The position numbers were made by a program, and so were the translations under genes. The notes under the pieces are model-generated. The model was not told the origin of the DNA. It made no database searches and was given only the letters and a program-made list of their open reading frames with translations. This document shows positions 28,193-37,001 of a stretch of 64,000 nt of DNA, piece by piece. The DNA comes from Actinoplanes utahensis (lineage in GTDB: Bacteria > Actinomycetota > Actinomycetes > Mycobacteriales > Micromonosporaceae), in the NCBI RefSeq assembly GCF_016862455.1, contig NZ_BOMZ01000042.1:145721-209720 (forward strand), given 5' to 3'. Position 1 is the first letter of the stretch. Each line of letters begins with the position of its first letter.

Positions 28193-29437
28193 TCAGCGGA
28201 TGCTCAGGTCGGCCCAGACGAGACGGTGGTCGGAGGTGGGGTAACCGCCGACCGCCGACCAGGCCGGGCTGTACACGCCGGACAGCCGGGCCAGCGGGTC
28301 GGCCTGCACCGGCCAGAACACGCCCGCGTCCCGGATCCGCAGGTTCCTGCGCGGCAGCACGTAGTCGGCGCGCAGGTTGCCGGGCGCGGTGTCGGCGAAG
28401 TCGGCCGTGTCGTTCGCCGGGTCTCCGGTGTGGGTGAGGTTCGCCCCGCCCTGCAGGACCGCCGCCTCCGGCCCGCCCGCGCTGTCCGGGCTGACCCGGG
28501 TGTTGATCAGCGGGTGGGCGAGCAGCTGGTTGATCGCGCCGTCGTAGGAGTCGCCGTCGTACGGGTCGGCGTTCTGGTCGCCGGCGATCACGAACGGCTC
28601 ACCGGCCCGCAGGCCACCGCGGCGACCCCGGTCGTCGTAGATGTACGACGAGGTCTTCCCGGGCGTCACGTAGTCGGCCCAGAAGCGGATCTCGTCGTGG
28701 TTGCGGCGCCCGTTGCGGTCCTCGGGCCCGTCGAAGGTGGGCGGGGTCGGGTGCGAGGTGAGGAAGTGGACCGTACGCTTGCCGATCCGGACCGGCACGT
28801 CCCAGTGGCTCTTCGACGACAGCCGCAGCACCGCCCGCTCCTGCGCCGAGTAGAAGCCGTCCGGGATCAGGTTGCCCGGCATGTCCTTCCACTTGAACAG
28901 CTGGAACGTACGGATCGCCCGGTGGTCGATCGGGTACTTCGAGTAGACGACCATGCCGTACTGGCCGGGGAAGAGACCGTAGCCGTACGCGTCGTCGGCG
29001 TACGAGGCGTCGCCCGGGGTGGTGTCGGTGACGCCGTTGCCGTTGAGGTCGAACCCGCTGGCGACGCCGGTGTTGACCGGGGCGGTCCACCGGTACGGGT
29101 ACCGCTGGGCGCGCGCCCCGTTCTGCGGGACGGCCAGGAAGTTGTCGGCGAACAGCCGCGCCGCCTCCGGGTCGTGGTCGAACTCGTTGATCAGCACCAC
29201 GTCCGGGGCGGCCCGCTGGATGACCTCGGCCACGTTCCTCGCCTGCCGGCGGTAGACGTCGTCCACGTCCGGGTTGGCCAGGTGTTCCCGCAGCTGCCCT
29301 TCGGCCGGCCGATTCAGGGACAGGTTGTATGTCGCGAACCGCACCTCGCGATCGCGATGGCCGCCGCCGGCGAGCGCGGGGGTGCCGCTGCCGATCAGTG
29401 CCGCGCCGAGGAGTGCGGTGAAGAGAAGACGCTTCAT
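28193..29437 (-). CDS. Secreted endonuclease/exonuclease/phosphatase family protein
   Basis: 414 residues. Sec signal peptide MKRLLFTALLGAALIGSG with a likely cleavage after TPALA. EEP motifs: RFATYNLSLNRP (metal/Asn), VLINEFDHD (Glu), FLTSHPTPPTF (His), FVIAGDQNADP (Asp-x-Asn) and TSDHRLVWADL (Asp-His). So it is a metal-dependent phosphoesterase outside the cell. A loop (FDLNGNGVTDTTPGD, about 120-134) resembles an EF-hand or dockerin calcium site. The family includes extracellular nucleases and phosphodiesterases; a nuclease or alkaline-phosphatase role is likely. It forms a single-gene unit. Confidence 0.88.
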   Translation of the reverse strand: MKRLLFTALLGAALIGSGTPALAGGGHRDREVRFATYNLSLNRPAEGQLREHLANPDVDDVYRRQARNVAEVIQRAAPDVVLINEFDHDPEAARLFADNFLAVPQNGARAQRYPYRWTAPVNTGVASGFDLNGNGVTDTTPGDASYADDAYGYGLFPGQYGMVVYSKYPIDHRAIRTFQLFKWKDMPGNLIPDGFYSAQERAVLRLSSKSHWDVPVRIGKRTVHFLTSHPTPPTFDGPEDRNGRRNHDEIRFWADYVTPGKTSSYIYDDRGRRGGLRAGEPFVIAGDQNADPYDGDSYDGAINQLLAHPLINTRVSPDSAGGPEAAVLQGGANLTHTGDPANDTADFADTAPGNLRADYVLPRRNLRIRDAGVFWPVQADPLARLSGVYSPAWSAVGGYPTSDHRLVWADLSIR

Positions 29438-29536
29438 TCCTCAGGTGGGTACCGGAGTGTCCGGCCCGGGCGCAATGGCGTTCACCAATCGATCATCGAG
29501 TGTTCTCGGCCGGCGGTGACCGGACGGCCACGCCTC

Positions 29537-29881
29537 TCAGCCGGCGGTGGTGAGGTAACCCGCCGTCAGCGCGGCGATCACCAGTGGCAGGGCGACCCGC
29601 GCCGGGCCGTCCTGGCACACGTACCGCAGCCCGGCCACGATCACCATCGAGATGATCATTACGACCGAGGCGGCGATCCCGAGCGCCGGGACGACGAGGC
29701 CGGCCGCCATCCCGAGGCCACCGAGGATCAGCAGGGCGGAGAACTTGCGGTACTCCGACACCGAGACCCCGAAGTGGTACGCCGCCGCATGCTGCTCCTG
29801 ATCGCTCGCGGCGAGGCGGGCGATCCCCTGAACACCGAAGAACACGACGACGATGCCGGCCAGCACGGTGTTCACGGTCAT
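29537..29881 (-). CDS. Four-helix membrane protein (DoxX-like)
   Basis: 114 residues with four hydrophobic segments (about 5-25, 48-66, 68-88 and 95-112). VFFGVQGIARLAASDQE and YHFGVSVSEYRKFSALLILG resemble DoxX-like/DUF4267 proteins. The function of most such proteins is unknown; some affect redox or sulphur metabolism. It lies 49 bases after the TetR gene on the same strand and is probably regulated by it. Confidence 0.7.
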   Translation of the reverse strand: MTVNTVLAGIVVVFFGVQGIARLAASDQEQHAAAYHFGVSVSEYRKFSALLILGGLGMAAGLVVPALGIAASVVMIISMVIVAGLRYVCQDGPARVALPLVIAALTAGYLTTAG

Positions 29882-29930
29882 CCCCCGTTCAGGGCAAGCT
29901 GCACAGACACGTGCAGGCTAATTTTCCTGC

Positions 29931-30602
29931 TCACCCCTGTGCAACATTCTGTGACACGCTCCGCACCTCGCCATCGCCATCCGGCGGGACGTGGCGCACC
30001 TGGGACGCCCGCCGGGTCGCCGCCTCCGCCTCGGCGACCGGCAGACCCGCCGCCACCAGCACCGCGACCGCCGCGCGGGCCCCGCCCTCGGCCCACAGCC
30101 CGTCGTTGACCGCCTGCATCATCGCCAGGGTCATCGCCTGGAGGTTCGCGCTCAGCACCGGCAACGGCAGGTGGGTGGCGAACCGGCCACTCTCCCGGGC
30201 CCGTGCCAGCAGCGTGGAACTCTGCGCCGCGATCGGATGCAGCAGCTCCCGCAGCCCGGCCGTCCCGAGGTTGCTCTCGGCCAGGGAGATCAGCAGCCGG
30301 TACTGCTCGCCGGCCGCCCACACGGTCAGCGCGTAGTCGGCGAGCGCCACCTCCGGTTCGAGTCCATCCCGATCGGTACGCCCCAGCGCCGCGAGAAGGT
30401 CCGCCGCGCACCTGTCGGCCAGCCCGGCGAGCAACTCGTCCCGGTTCGGGAAGTGCGCGTACACCGTCCGCCGGACCACCCCGGCGGCCTGCGCCAGATC
30501 GTCCATGCTCGCCCCCGGCTGCCGTGCCAGCAGTGTCCGTGCCGCCCGCAGGATCCGGTCCCGGTTCTCCTCCGCGTCCCGCCGCCGCCTGCCGTCACTC
30601 AC
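29931..30602 (-). CDS. TetR/AcrR-family transcriptional regulator
   Basis: 223 residues from GTG 30602, six bases after GGGAGGGG. TetR HTH: NRDRILRAARTLLARQPGAS, MDDLAQAAGVVRRTVYAHFP and NRDELLAGLADR. The rest is helical (ligand domain, about 70-200) with a polar tail. Two earlier in-frame starts exist but encode non-conserved residues. It is co-directional with the DoxX-like gene just downstream, its likely target. No autoregulatory palindrome was found. Confidence 0.86.
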   Translation of the reverse strand: MSDGRRRRDAEENRDRILRAARTLLARQPGASMDDLAQAAGVVRRTVYAHFPNRDELLAGLADRCAADLLAALGRTDRDGLEPEVALADYALTVWAAGEQYRLLISLAESNLGTAGLRELLHPIAAQSSTLLARARESGRFATHLPLPVLSANLQAMTLAMMQAVNDGLWAEGGARAAVAVLVAAGLPVAEAEAATRRASQVRHVPPDGDGEVRSVSQNVAQG

Positions 30603-30827
30603 CGCCACCCCTCCCGCCATCTCCCGCCGACAGTCGCCAGACTCCCACCCACGGGTCACCGCCAGGAGCCCCATCCCCGACCCATCACCCGGGCGACTCC
30701 CCGGTAGCCCACCACGAGGCCCGTCCTCGTCGGCGAAGATCAGTGAGAATGGGTGCGCAGCTCCGCCGCGCCTGTCGCATCGACCGCGTCACCGGAGTCT
30801 CGCCTCATCACCGACGGCGGTCTGCAC

Positions 30828-30867
<40 letters not shown>

Positions 30868-30915
30868 TCGACGATGATCCGCGGCCGCGGCGGCGAGCCG
30901 GCCGAATCACGGGTA

Positions 30916-30943
30916 CACGGCATCGACGATGCACGATGCCGTG
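30916..30943. promoter_or_regulatory. 10-bp inverted repeat upstream of 31029
   Basis: CACGGCATCG, spacer ACGATGCA, CGATGCCGTG; perfect arms. It lies 86-113 bases upstream of the hypothetical gene and could be an operator or a terminator hairpin. Confidence 0.5.
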
Positions 30944-31028
30944 GGCCGGCCGGACGACGGTCGGGCGTTGCGAATCCGGTCACGAACGGCGCATAGCCAG
31001 GGTTCGAATGTGGACGTACCGTTGGTTA

Positions 31029-31661
31029 ATGGCGCGCTGGGCCACCCCCAGCCTGCGGGATCTGCTGGAGACGGCCGGGCCTGACGGGCGGGCCGAGGCT
31101 CTCACCGAACTACGCGCCGCGCTCGCCGGACGAGACGTCCCGCTCGACACGGCCGGCCCGGCCCGGATCGCCGCGGCCCTGCTGGACGAGATCGCCGAGC
31201 CGTACCTGCTGCAGCGGCGATCGGTGGACCGGCCGGACGCCACCCGGCTCGCCAGCACCCCCACCGGACGGGATCTGCGCGACCGTCAGGTCCGTTTCGC
31301 CGAGCGGATGCGCCGTCGCGCCGTCGGCGTGCTGGGCGCCGAGCCGCCGGGCACCCCGGACGCCACCCACGTGCGGTACCTGTGCATCGCCACCGGGATG
31401 CTGCTGTTCGGTGACTGCTACGAGCTCATCGCGCTGATCGTGACGTTCCCGTTCGACGAGCGCGGCGATCCGCGGCGGCGTCAGGGTGCCCGGGACACCG
31501 GGATGGCGGTGCAGGCCGCAGCCGCCACCCGCACCCTTCTCGAGGTCGGGCTGGACACTCTGGACACCACCTACCTGACGGAGTGGGTCCGGATCATGGC
31601 CGACGCCCGCGAGATCGAACTGCGCCCCCTTCTCGTCCGATGGCGCCAGTGGGCGCCCTGA
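31029..31661 (+). CDS. Hypothetical helical protein
   Basis: 210 residues from ATG 31029 (MARWATPSLRDLLETAG). Mostly helical with RQVRFAERMRRRAVGVLGAE, YLCIATGMLLFGDCYELIAL and TRTLLEVGLDTLDTTYLTEW. No signal peptide and no named domain that I recognise. Codon usage is typical of coding DNA in this genome, so the gene is probably real. A longer in-frame reading starts upstream but would translate the hexanucleotide repeat and is rejected. Confidence 0.65.
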   Translation: MARWATPSLRDLLETAGPDGRAEALTELRAALAGRDVPLDTAGPARIAAALLDEIAEPYLLQRRSVDRPDATRLASTPTGRDLRDRQVRFAERMRRRAVGVLGAEPPGTPDATHVRYLCIATGMLLFGDCYELIALIVTFPFDERGDPRRRQGARDTGMAVQAAAATRTLLEVGLDTLDTTYLTEWVRIMADAREIELRPLLVRWRQWAP

Positions 31662-31680
31662 CGCGACACCCCGGCTCCTC

Positions 31681-31716
31681 CACATTGACTTTCCAACTCG
31701 GAATGTGATTGAGTTG
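31681..31716 (+). promoter_or_regulatory. Promoter/operator region of the membrane-protein and winged-helix operon
   Basis: TTGACT (31685-31690) is a possible -35. Two interlocked inverted repeats are present: CACATT/AATGTG (31681-31686, 31702-31707) and CAACTC/GAGTTG (31694-31699, 31711-31716). They end six bases before the first gene and are a plausible binding site for the winged-helix protein encoded second. Confidence 0.5.
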
Positions 31717-31721
31717 CCGTC

Positions 31722-32165
31722 ATGGAAAACAATGCTGCCGAGCAGCTCACCGCCATTGCCGACGCCCGCTCCACCGTCGCCGGACGCCTGGTCACCCCGG
31801 GGTGGTACCACCCGGTCCTCGGCGCCGCCCTCGCCGGTTATGTGACCGCGCTGGGCTTCGGCGGCGATGCCGCCGGGCTCATCGCGGGCATGCTGTTCAT
31901 CACGACCACCCTCCTGCTGATGAAGGCCTACCGGGAGCGGACCGGGGTCTGGGTGTCCGGCTTCCGCGGCGGCCGGACGGGCCGGTGGTCGTTCGCGATG
32001 GGCGGGCTCGTCGGCGCGGTGCTGCTGGGCACCTGGGCCACCACCGCCTACACCGACTCCCGCTGGCCGATCGGGGTGCTCGCCGTCCTCGCGTTCGCCG
32101 GGACGGTCCTGCTGGGCCGCGGTTTCGACGCCGCCCTCCGCGCCGAGCTCCGCTCCGCCGCATGA
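31722..32165 (+). CDS. Four-helix membrane protein, partner of a winged-helix regulator
   Basis: 147 residues. A polar N-terminus (MENNAAEQLTAIADARSTV) is followed by PGWYHPVLGAALAGYVTALG, then helices near 31-45, 50-68, 92-108 and 115-133. This is the actinobacterial pattern of small membrane proteins linked to an HTH gene. Its function is unknown. Its TGA overlaps the start of the regulator gene (ATGA), so the two are co-expressed. Confidence 0.7.
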   Translation: MENNAAEQLTAIADARSTVAGRLVTPGWYHPVLGAALAGYVTALGFGGDAAGLIAGMLFITTTLLLMKAYRERTGVWVSGFRGGRTGRWSFAMGGLVGAVLLGTWATTAYTDSRWPIGVLAVLAFAGTVLLGRGFDAALRAELRSAA

Positions 32166-32446
32166 CCAGCACGTTCGACGAGACCATCCACGCACCGCAC
32201 CGGCTGCGGATCTGCGCCTCCCTGGACGCCACCGACAGCACCGAGTTCGGCGTGCTGCGCGACATGCTCGGCGTCGCCGACTCGGTGCTCAGCAAACATC
32301 TGAAGGTCCTGCAGGACGCCGGCCACGTCACCATCACCAAGCCGACCGGCCGCGGCCGGGTGAAGACCTGGGTGAGCCTGACCCCGTCCGGCCGGAAAGC
32401 CTACGCCGGTCACGTCGCCGCCCTTCGCGCCATGATCGACGGCTGA
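32162..32446 (+). CDS. Winged-helix (MarR/ArsR-like, HTH_34) regulator
   Basis: 94 residues. RLRICASLDATDSTEFGVLR, DMLGVADSVLSKHLKVLQDA and GHVTITKPTGRGRVKTWVSL form one compact winged helix, with a C-terminal helix for dimerisation. It belongs to the small transcriptional regulators common beside membrane-protein genes. Start ATG 32162 overlaps the preceding stop. It probably regulates its own operon through the inverted repeats at 31681. Confidence 0.83.
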   Translation: MTSTFDETIHAPHRLRICASLDATDSTEFGVLRDMLGVADSVLSKHLKVLQDAGHVTITKPTGRGRVKTWVSLTPSGRKAYAGHVAALRAMIDG

Positions 32447-32646
32447 CGTCCGCAAGATCTGGACAGCGCGCCGCCCGCCACTCCCCCGACCGCCCCCGGC
32501 GAGGCGGCGGGGACAGCCGCCACATCCCGGCAACGGACATCGAACTTCTTCGGCGCCGAGGCTGTGAGCGCCAACGCTCTGGCAACGCCCCCGTACGCGC
32601 CCATCGGCCGGGGACGGTGGGCGCCGTCCCCTCCGCTGGGAGAGAC

Positions 32647-33023
32647 ATGCAGATGAGCAGGCACCGCAGAGCACTGGTGTCAGCGCCCCTCACCACACTG
32701 GCCGTGATGGCCGGCCGCTGCCTCGGGGACGGTGAGACAGCGGTGACAGCCAGGGCCTAATCCTGCGGCCCGTGATGATGACATTGCAGATAGTGGCGAC
32801 CATTTCGGGCTCGCGGTGAACGGCGTGCCGGTGCGCGGCTTCGATCCGGCGGCCACCTCCTACCGGGTGGCGGTGCGCGACCCGCACCGCGCCGAAGTGA
32901 CCGCCACGACCACCGATCCGTACGCCACCGCCAGCACCTCCGGACGGAGCCGGGACGTCACCGTTCACAGTGAGGACGGCGCGGGAGACCGTCTACCGGA
33001 TCGCCTTGATCCGCCGGGGCTGA
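32647..33023 (+). pseudogene. Decayed secreted protein with a cadherin-like beta-sandwich remnant
   Basis: Two fragments survive. The first is a 37-codon signal-peptide-like start (ATG 32647 to TAA 32760: MSRHRRALVSAPLTTLAVMA). About 40 bases later DHFGLAVNGVPVRGFDP and SYRVAV begin a block ending VTVHSEDGA, then a one-base shift into ETVYRIALIRRG and a stop at 33023. The pattern 'G..v.gFdp..t.Y.v.v ... v...EDG...tYri' is that of PF12733 cadherin-like domains at the end of secreted glycosidases and adhesins. The middle of the gene is lost. The remaining 32447-32646 stretch shows nothing I can support. Confidence 0.55.
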
Positions 33024-33074
33024 CCGTGCCGCGGGTGCCCTCTACGATCGTGGATCGATCGGAGGAGGGCACCC

Positions 33075-34205
33075 ATGCCGGAGGAACTGGCGCCGACCGC
33101 GGGCCAGGCGACCGCTGTGATCGTCTGGATCGTCGCGGCGTTCGCCGGGTCGCTGGGGCTGCTCGCCGGGCTCGCCGTGCTGCACCGCGGCCGCGGCCCG
33201 GTGACCATGGTCGCGGTCCGGCGGCGGGCGAGCGGCCTGTGGTTCCTCACCGCCACCGGTCTCGGCCTGCTGATGCTCGGCGGACAGGTCTACTTCGTCC
33301 GATCGTCGTCAGGCGAGCAGGCCACCCTCTTCGAGGTCCACGGCACCGACCTGCCGGTCTACTGGCTGGCCTATTCGCTGGGCGCGGCCCTGCTGACCGT
33401 CCTCACGCTGGCCCTGCTGACGTTCCGCGACACCCTGCGCCTGGTGATCGGCATCCCCACGCTGCTGGCCGGGGCCCTGCTGCTCGGGCTGCTCCTGACT
33501 CTCTACGCCCGGATCGGTCAGCTCGACGACGAGGTGACCCGGCGTCTGCTCCCGGCCATCGCGCCCACCGGCGAGCTCAGCGTCGGCAACTTCGCCTGGG
33601 AACCCGGCGTCGGCTGGGGCATGGCCTTCGCCGGGACCTCCGTGCTGACCCTGGTCGCCGTCCTGGTCGTGGCCGGCCGCTACGAGCTGCTGGTCGCCGT
33701 CGCGCTCGCCGTCATCGTCTGCCTGGCCACCCTGCCCGCGCCGGCCGACCTCAACTCGTTCTGGGCCGTCCGTGACGGAGTCGTGGAGGAGCTGGAGTTC
33801 TCCTCGTTCGAGGTCGGCGGCCCGGCGCTGCTCTGGCCGCTCACGATGGCCCTGCTCGCTCTCCTCGTGGCGGCGATCCCCGTCCTGCCGGGCTGGTTCC
33901 GCGGCCTGGCGACGCTCCTGGCGGCAGCCGCACCGGTGTGGACGACCATCGCCAGTCTCGTTGCCGACGAGCACTACCGCCTGATGCTGCCGGAGATGCT
34001 GCGGGACGGCGGCTACACCGTCAGCAAGATCCGGGTGGAGGTGCTCGCCTACCTGGACATGCTCGCCGTGCTGGTGGCGGTTCCGGTGGCCGCCGTCCGG
34101 GCGTGGCGGGCGGCCCGCCGCGGCACCCCGCGCCCGTGGACGATCCCGGTTCCGATGCGGCCGGCCGGTCAGCGGACGGGTGCCGTCTCACCGTGGAATC
34201 GGTGA
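33075..34205 (+). CDS. Large integral membrane protein, unknown function
   Basis: 376 residues with about ten hydrophobic helices, including WIVAAFAGSLGLLAGLAVL, FLTATGLGLLMLGGQVYFV, LVIGIPTLLAGALLLGLLLT and LLWPLTMALLALLVAAIPVL. No transporter or enzyme motif is recognised. RBS GGAGGAGGG six bases upstream of the ATG. The 3' end overlaps the convergent CPBP gene by 18 bases. Confidence 0.7.
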   Translation: MPEELAPTAGQATAVIVWIVAAFAGSLGLLAGLAVLHRGRGPVTMVAVRRRASGLWFLTATGLGLLMLGGQVYFVRSSSGEQATLFEVHGTDLPVYWLAYSLGAALLTVLTLALLTFRDTLRLVIGIPTLLAGALLLGLLLTLYARIGQLDDEVTRRLLPAIAPTGELSVGNFAWEPGVGWGMAFAGTSVLTLVAVLVVAGRYELLVAVALAVIVCLATLPAPADLNSFWAVRDGVVEELEFSSFEVGGPALLWPLTMALLALLVAAIPVLPGWFRGLATLLAAAAPVWTTIASLVADEHYRLMLPEMLRDGGYTVSKIRVEVLAYLDMLAVLVAVPVAAVRAWRAARRGTPRPWTIPVPMRPAGQRTGAVSPWNR

Positions 34206-35042
34206 CCGCAGCCTGATTCCGACCCCATCCCCTACCCCGGCCTCCGTCCCCACGTCGGCCGCCGCCTCCACCTCGATATCGGCCGAAGCCGGAGCGGAAG
34301 CCGGAGCTGCAGTCGAAGGCGCAGTCGAATCCGGAGGGACAGTCGAAGGCGAAGGCGGAACCGGTTGTTCGCGGACGGGCACGCGGACCAGGAGCAGCGC
34401 CACCAGGTCCCAGACGATGTGCATCAGGATCGGCAGCAGCAGGCTCGTCGAACTCAGGTACAGCATCGTGAGGAGGTAGCCGAGCAGGCCGATCGAGAAC
34501 ATGCCCCGCCAGCCCTGATAGGCGTGCCCCGCCGTGAAGATCACCAGCCCCGCGGCCGCCACCACCGCCGTCGGCAGGCCCAGCAGGTCGGTGCCGGCCG
34601 CCAGGAGGAGCCCTCGGTAGAGGATCTCCTCGCCGATCCCGAAGGCGAACGCCCCGGCGCCCGCGAGCCGGCGCTCCCCCGCGGTCCGGGGCAGCAGCGC
34701 CGTCGACGTCTCCGGCTGCGGGTTGCGGCGTGACTTGAGGAACAGCCCGGCCAGCAGGACCAGGATCCCGCCGGTGTAGAAGTAGTCGGTCCAGACGCCG
34801 TCCGGCCACGTCCAGCCCGCGCCGGCCATCGTCAGATCGGGGTTCAGCCCGACGATCAGCACCGCGAGCCCGGCGAGGACGACCATGTTGACGATGCCGT
34901 TGCGGTAGAAGGCCGCCCGCCGCGCCGCCAGCCCGGCCAGAAGCGTCCGCCGTCGCACGATCGCGTGCACGGTGCTTGCCAGCAGCAGCCCGTAGACCGT
35001 CACCAGCAGAACGTAGGAATACACCGTGGCGCCGTCGCTCAT
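34188..35042 (-). CDS. CPBP family intramembrane metalloprotease
   Basis: 284 residues, about eight helices. CPBP (Abi) motifs: EEILYRG (about 138-144, EExxxR), FTAGHAYQGWRG (motif 2 His) and LMHIVWDLVALLL (HxxxD, motif 3). These form the glutamate/histidine metal-protease core of the CAAX-protease/bacteriocin-processing family. Roles include self-immunity and membrane stress. The C-terminal 55 residues are Pro/Ala-rich and look disordered. A perfect 10-bp inverted repeat begins at the start codon itself. Confidence 0.88.
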   Translation of the reverse strand: MSDGATVYSYVLLVTVYGLLLASTVHAIVRRRTLLAGLAARRAAFYRNGIVNMVVLAGLAVLIVGLNPDLTMAGAGWTWPDGVWTDYFYTGGILVLLAGLFLKSRRNPQPETSTALLPRTAGERRLAGAGAFAFGIGEEILYRGLLLAAGTDLLGLPTAVVAAAGLVIFTAGHAYQGWRGMFSIGLLGYLLTMLYLSSTSLLLPILMHIVWDLVALLLVRVPVREQPVPPSPSTVPPDSTAPSTAAPASAPASADIEVEAAADVGTEAGVGDGVGIRLRSPIPR

Positions 35043-35069
35043 GAGTGATCATGATGATCGATCACTCAT
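35041..35069. promoter_or_regulatory. 10-bp perfect inverted repeat overlapping the CPBP start codon
   Basis: ATGAGTGATC, spacer ATGATGATC, GATCACTCAT. The first two bases belong to the reverse complement of the ATG of the CPBP gene. A bound dimer would block both transcription and translation start. It may imply a leaderless message. Confidence 0.7.
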
Positions 35070-35300
35070 CGTAGCGATCATCGCGACGTTCGGCCCGCCG
35101 GTTCGCCCGCGGCTCCCGGCGCATCGCCGCGCCCGGCAGCGGCGCGGATTCAGCGGTAACGACCTTTTGAGACGGTTCACTCGCAGGGCGGGGCCATCGG
35201 TTGGTATCAGTTTCGCCGGTGAGATCCCTCAGCTATGGCCATCGACGGCCGCCGTCTTCTAAGTTGATGCGAGTTCCGCAAAGGACAGGGGGATTCGCAG

Positions 35301-36941
35301 ATGAGTCACGAGGACGCGGCGCCAACCCGGCGCCGGTCACTTCGGGCGCTCGGAGCGGTGGCCATCGCCACCACGCTGACCGTCGTTCCGGCCACCGCCG
35401 CTTCGGCGGGTGGTCACGGCCACGGGCACGGCGGGAAGAGCGACCCGTGCGCCAGGCAGGCCAACGACACGTACGCCGAAGTGCTCAAGTGCGTGACGCT
35501 CGACGGCGTGCTGGATCACCTCAAGGTTCTCCAGAAGATCGCCGACAAGAACAACGACCCGTACTACCCGGGCACCCGGGCGGCCGGCACCAAGGGCTAC
35601 GCGGACAGCGTCAAGTACGTCTCCGGGCTGCTCCGCAAGGCCGGTTACAAGGTGACTCTGGACCCGTTCGAGTTCACCTTCAACTTCCCGGCCGTGCTCG
35701 AGCAGATCACCCCGGCGGCGGCGGACTACGAGACCGCGGCCTTCACCGGCAGCCCCGCCGGTGACGTGACCGGCAGGGTCGTCCCGGTCGACATCAACCT
35801 GACCGGTGACCGGGCCAACACCAGCGGCTGCGAGGCGACCGACTTCGCCGGCCTGGACTTCTCCGGCCCGGCGGACATCGCGCTGGTCCAGCGTGGCACC
35901 TGCAACTTCGTGGTGAAGGCGCAGCTCGCGCAGGCGGCCGGCGCCGAGGCCGTGGTGATCTTCAACCAGGGCAACGACCCGACCCGTGAGGGTGTGGTCG
36001 TCGGCACGCTGGGCGAGGACCACGGGGTCACGGTCCCGGTGGTCGGCGCCAGCTTCGCCAACGGCGCATCCCTGGCCTCGGCCGGCTCGACCGCGCACGT
36101 GCAGGTCATCCCGTCGGAGACGCGGACCGACTACAACGTGATCGCCGAGCTGCCCGGCAAGAACCGGAACAACGTGGTGATGGCCGGTTCGCACCTGGAC
36201 AGCGTCACCGAGGGCCCGGGCATCAACGACAACGGCTCCGGTTCGGCCGCGATCCTGGAGACCGCGCTGACCCTGGCGAAGAGCAAGCCGCAGAACACGC
36301 TGCGGTTCGCCTGGTGGGGCGCCGAGGAGGAGGGTCTGATCGGTTCGGCGGCGTACGTCGCGGAGCTCTCGCAGGCCGAGAAGGACAAGATCGCGCTGTA
36401 CCTGAACTACGACATGGTCGGCTCGCCGAACTACATCTTCCAGGTGTACGACGCGGACCAGTCGTCGTTCCCGGCTCCGGTCGTGGTGCCGGAGGGTTCG
36501 ACCGCGATCGAGGACCTCTTCGAGTCGTACTACACCTTGAAGAAGCAGCCGTACGACGACGCCGAGTTCTCCGGCCGCAGCGACTACCAGGCGTTCATCG
36601 AGGCGGGCATCCCGTCGGGTGGCCTCTTCACCGGCGCCGAGGTGGTCAAGACCGAGCAGCAGGCCACGATCTGGGGCGGCACCGCGGGCGCGTCCTTCGA
36701 CCCGTGCTACCACCAGGCCTGCGACAACATCGGCAACCTGGACCGGAAGGCGCTGGAGATCAACAGCGACCTGATCGCGTTCGCCCAGCTCACCTACGCC
36801 TTCTCGACCGAGTCGGTGAACGGTGTGAAGGGCAGGCCGGTCCCCGGCAAGCCGATCAAGCTGCCGGCCCCGGCCGGCCCGCAGGGCACGTTCAACACCG
36901 GTGACGGTGGCGACGAGCACGAGCACCACCCGGAGTCCTGA
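35301..36941 (+). CDS. Secreted M28 family aminopeptidase with PA domain
   Basis: 546 residues. Signal peptide with RRRSLRALGAVAIATTL and a cut after ATAASA; RRRSL is Tat-like. A PA domain (about 130-270, GTCNFVVKAQLAQAAGAEAV) sits inside the M28 fold. Metal ligands: GSHLDS (His), GINDNGSGSA (Asp), WWGAEEEGLIG (Glu-Glu), NYDMVG (Asp) and CYHQACD (His). These are the five residues of di-zinc M28 aminopeptidases (Streptomyces griseus type). Cleaves N-terminal residues from extracellular peptides. The tail HEHHPES and head GGHGHGHGG are His-rich and may bind metal. RBS AGGGGG, ATG 35301. A terminator hairpin follows. Confidence 0.9.
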   Translation: MSHEDAAPTRRRSLRALGAVAIATTLTVVPATAASAGGHGHGHGGKSDPCARQANDTYAEVLKCVTLDGVLDHLKVLQKIADKNNDPYYPGTRAAGTKGYADSVKYVSGLLRKAGYKVTLDPFEFTFNFPAVLEQITPAAADYETAAFTGSPAGDVTGRVVPVDINLTGDRANTSGCEATDFAGLDFSGPADIALVQRGTCNFVVKAQLAQAAGAEAVVIFNQGNDPTREGVVVGTLGEDHGVTVPVVGASFANGASLASAGSTAHVQVIPSETRTDYNVIAELPGKNRNNVVMAGSHLDSVTEGPGINDNGSGSAAILETALTLAKSKPQNTLRFAWWGAEEEGLIGSAAYVAELSQAEKDKIALYLNYDMVGSPNYIFQVYDADQSSFPAPVVVPEGSTAIEDLFESYYTLKKQPYDDAEFSGRSDYQAFIEAGIPSGGLFTGAEVVKTEQQATIWGGTAGASFDPCYHQACDNIGNLDRKALEINSDLIAFAQLTYAFSTESVNGVKGRPVPGKPIKLPAPAGPQGTFNTGDGGDEHEHHPES

Positions 36942-36953
36942 GCGACGACGCTG

Positions 36954-36983
36954 AAGGCCGGTCCCCTGGCGGGGGCCGGCCTT
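36954..36983. terminator. Hairpin terminator between M28 peptidase and DivIVA genes
   Basis: AAGGCCGG-TCCCC, loop TGG, CGGGGG-CCGGCCTT, allowing one bulge. It lies 12 bases after the peptidase stop and 18 bases beyond the convergent divIVA stop, so it could serve both. Confidence 0.75.
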
Positions 36984-37001
36984 CGTGGTGGCGGGGACGG
37001 A

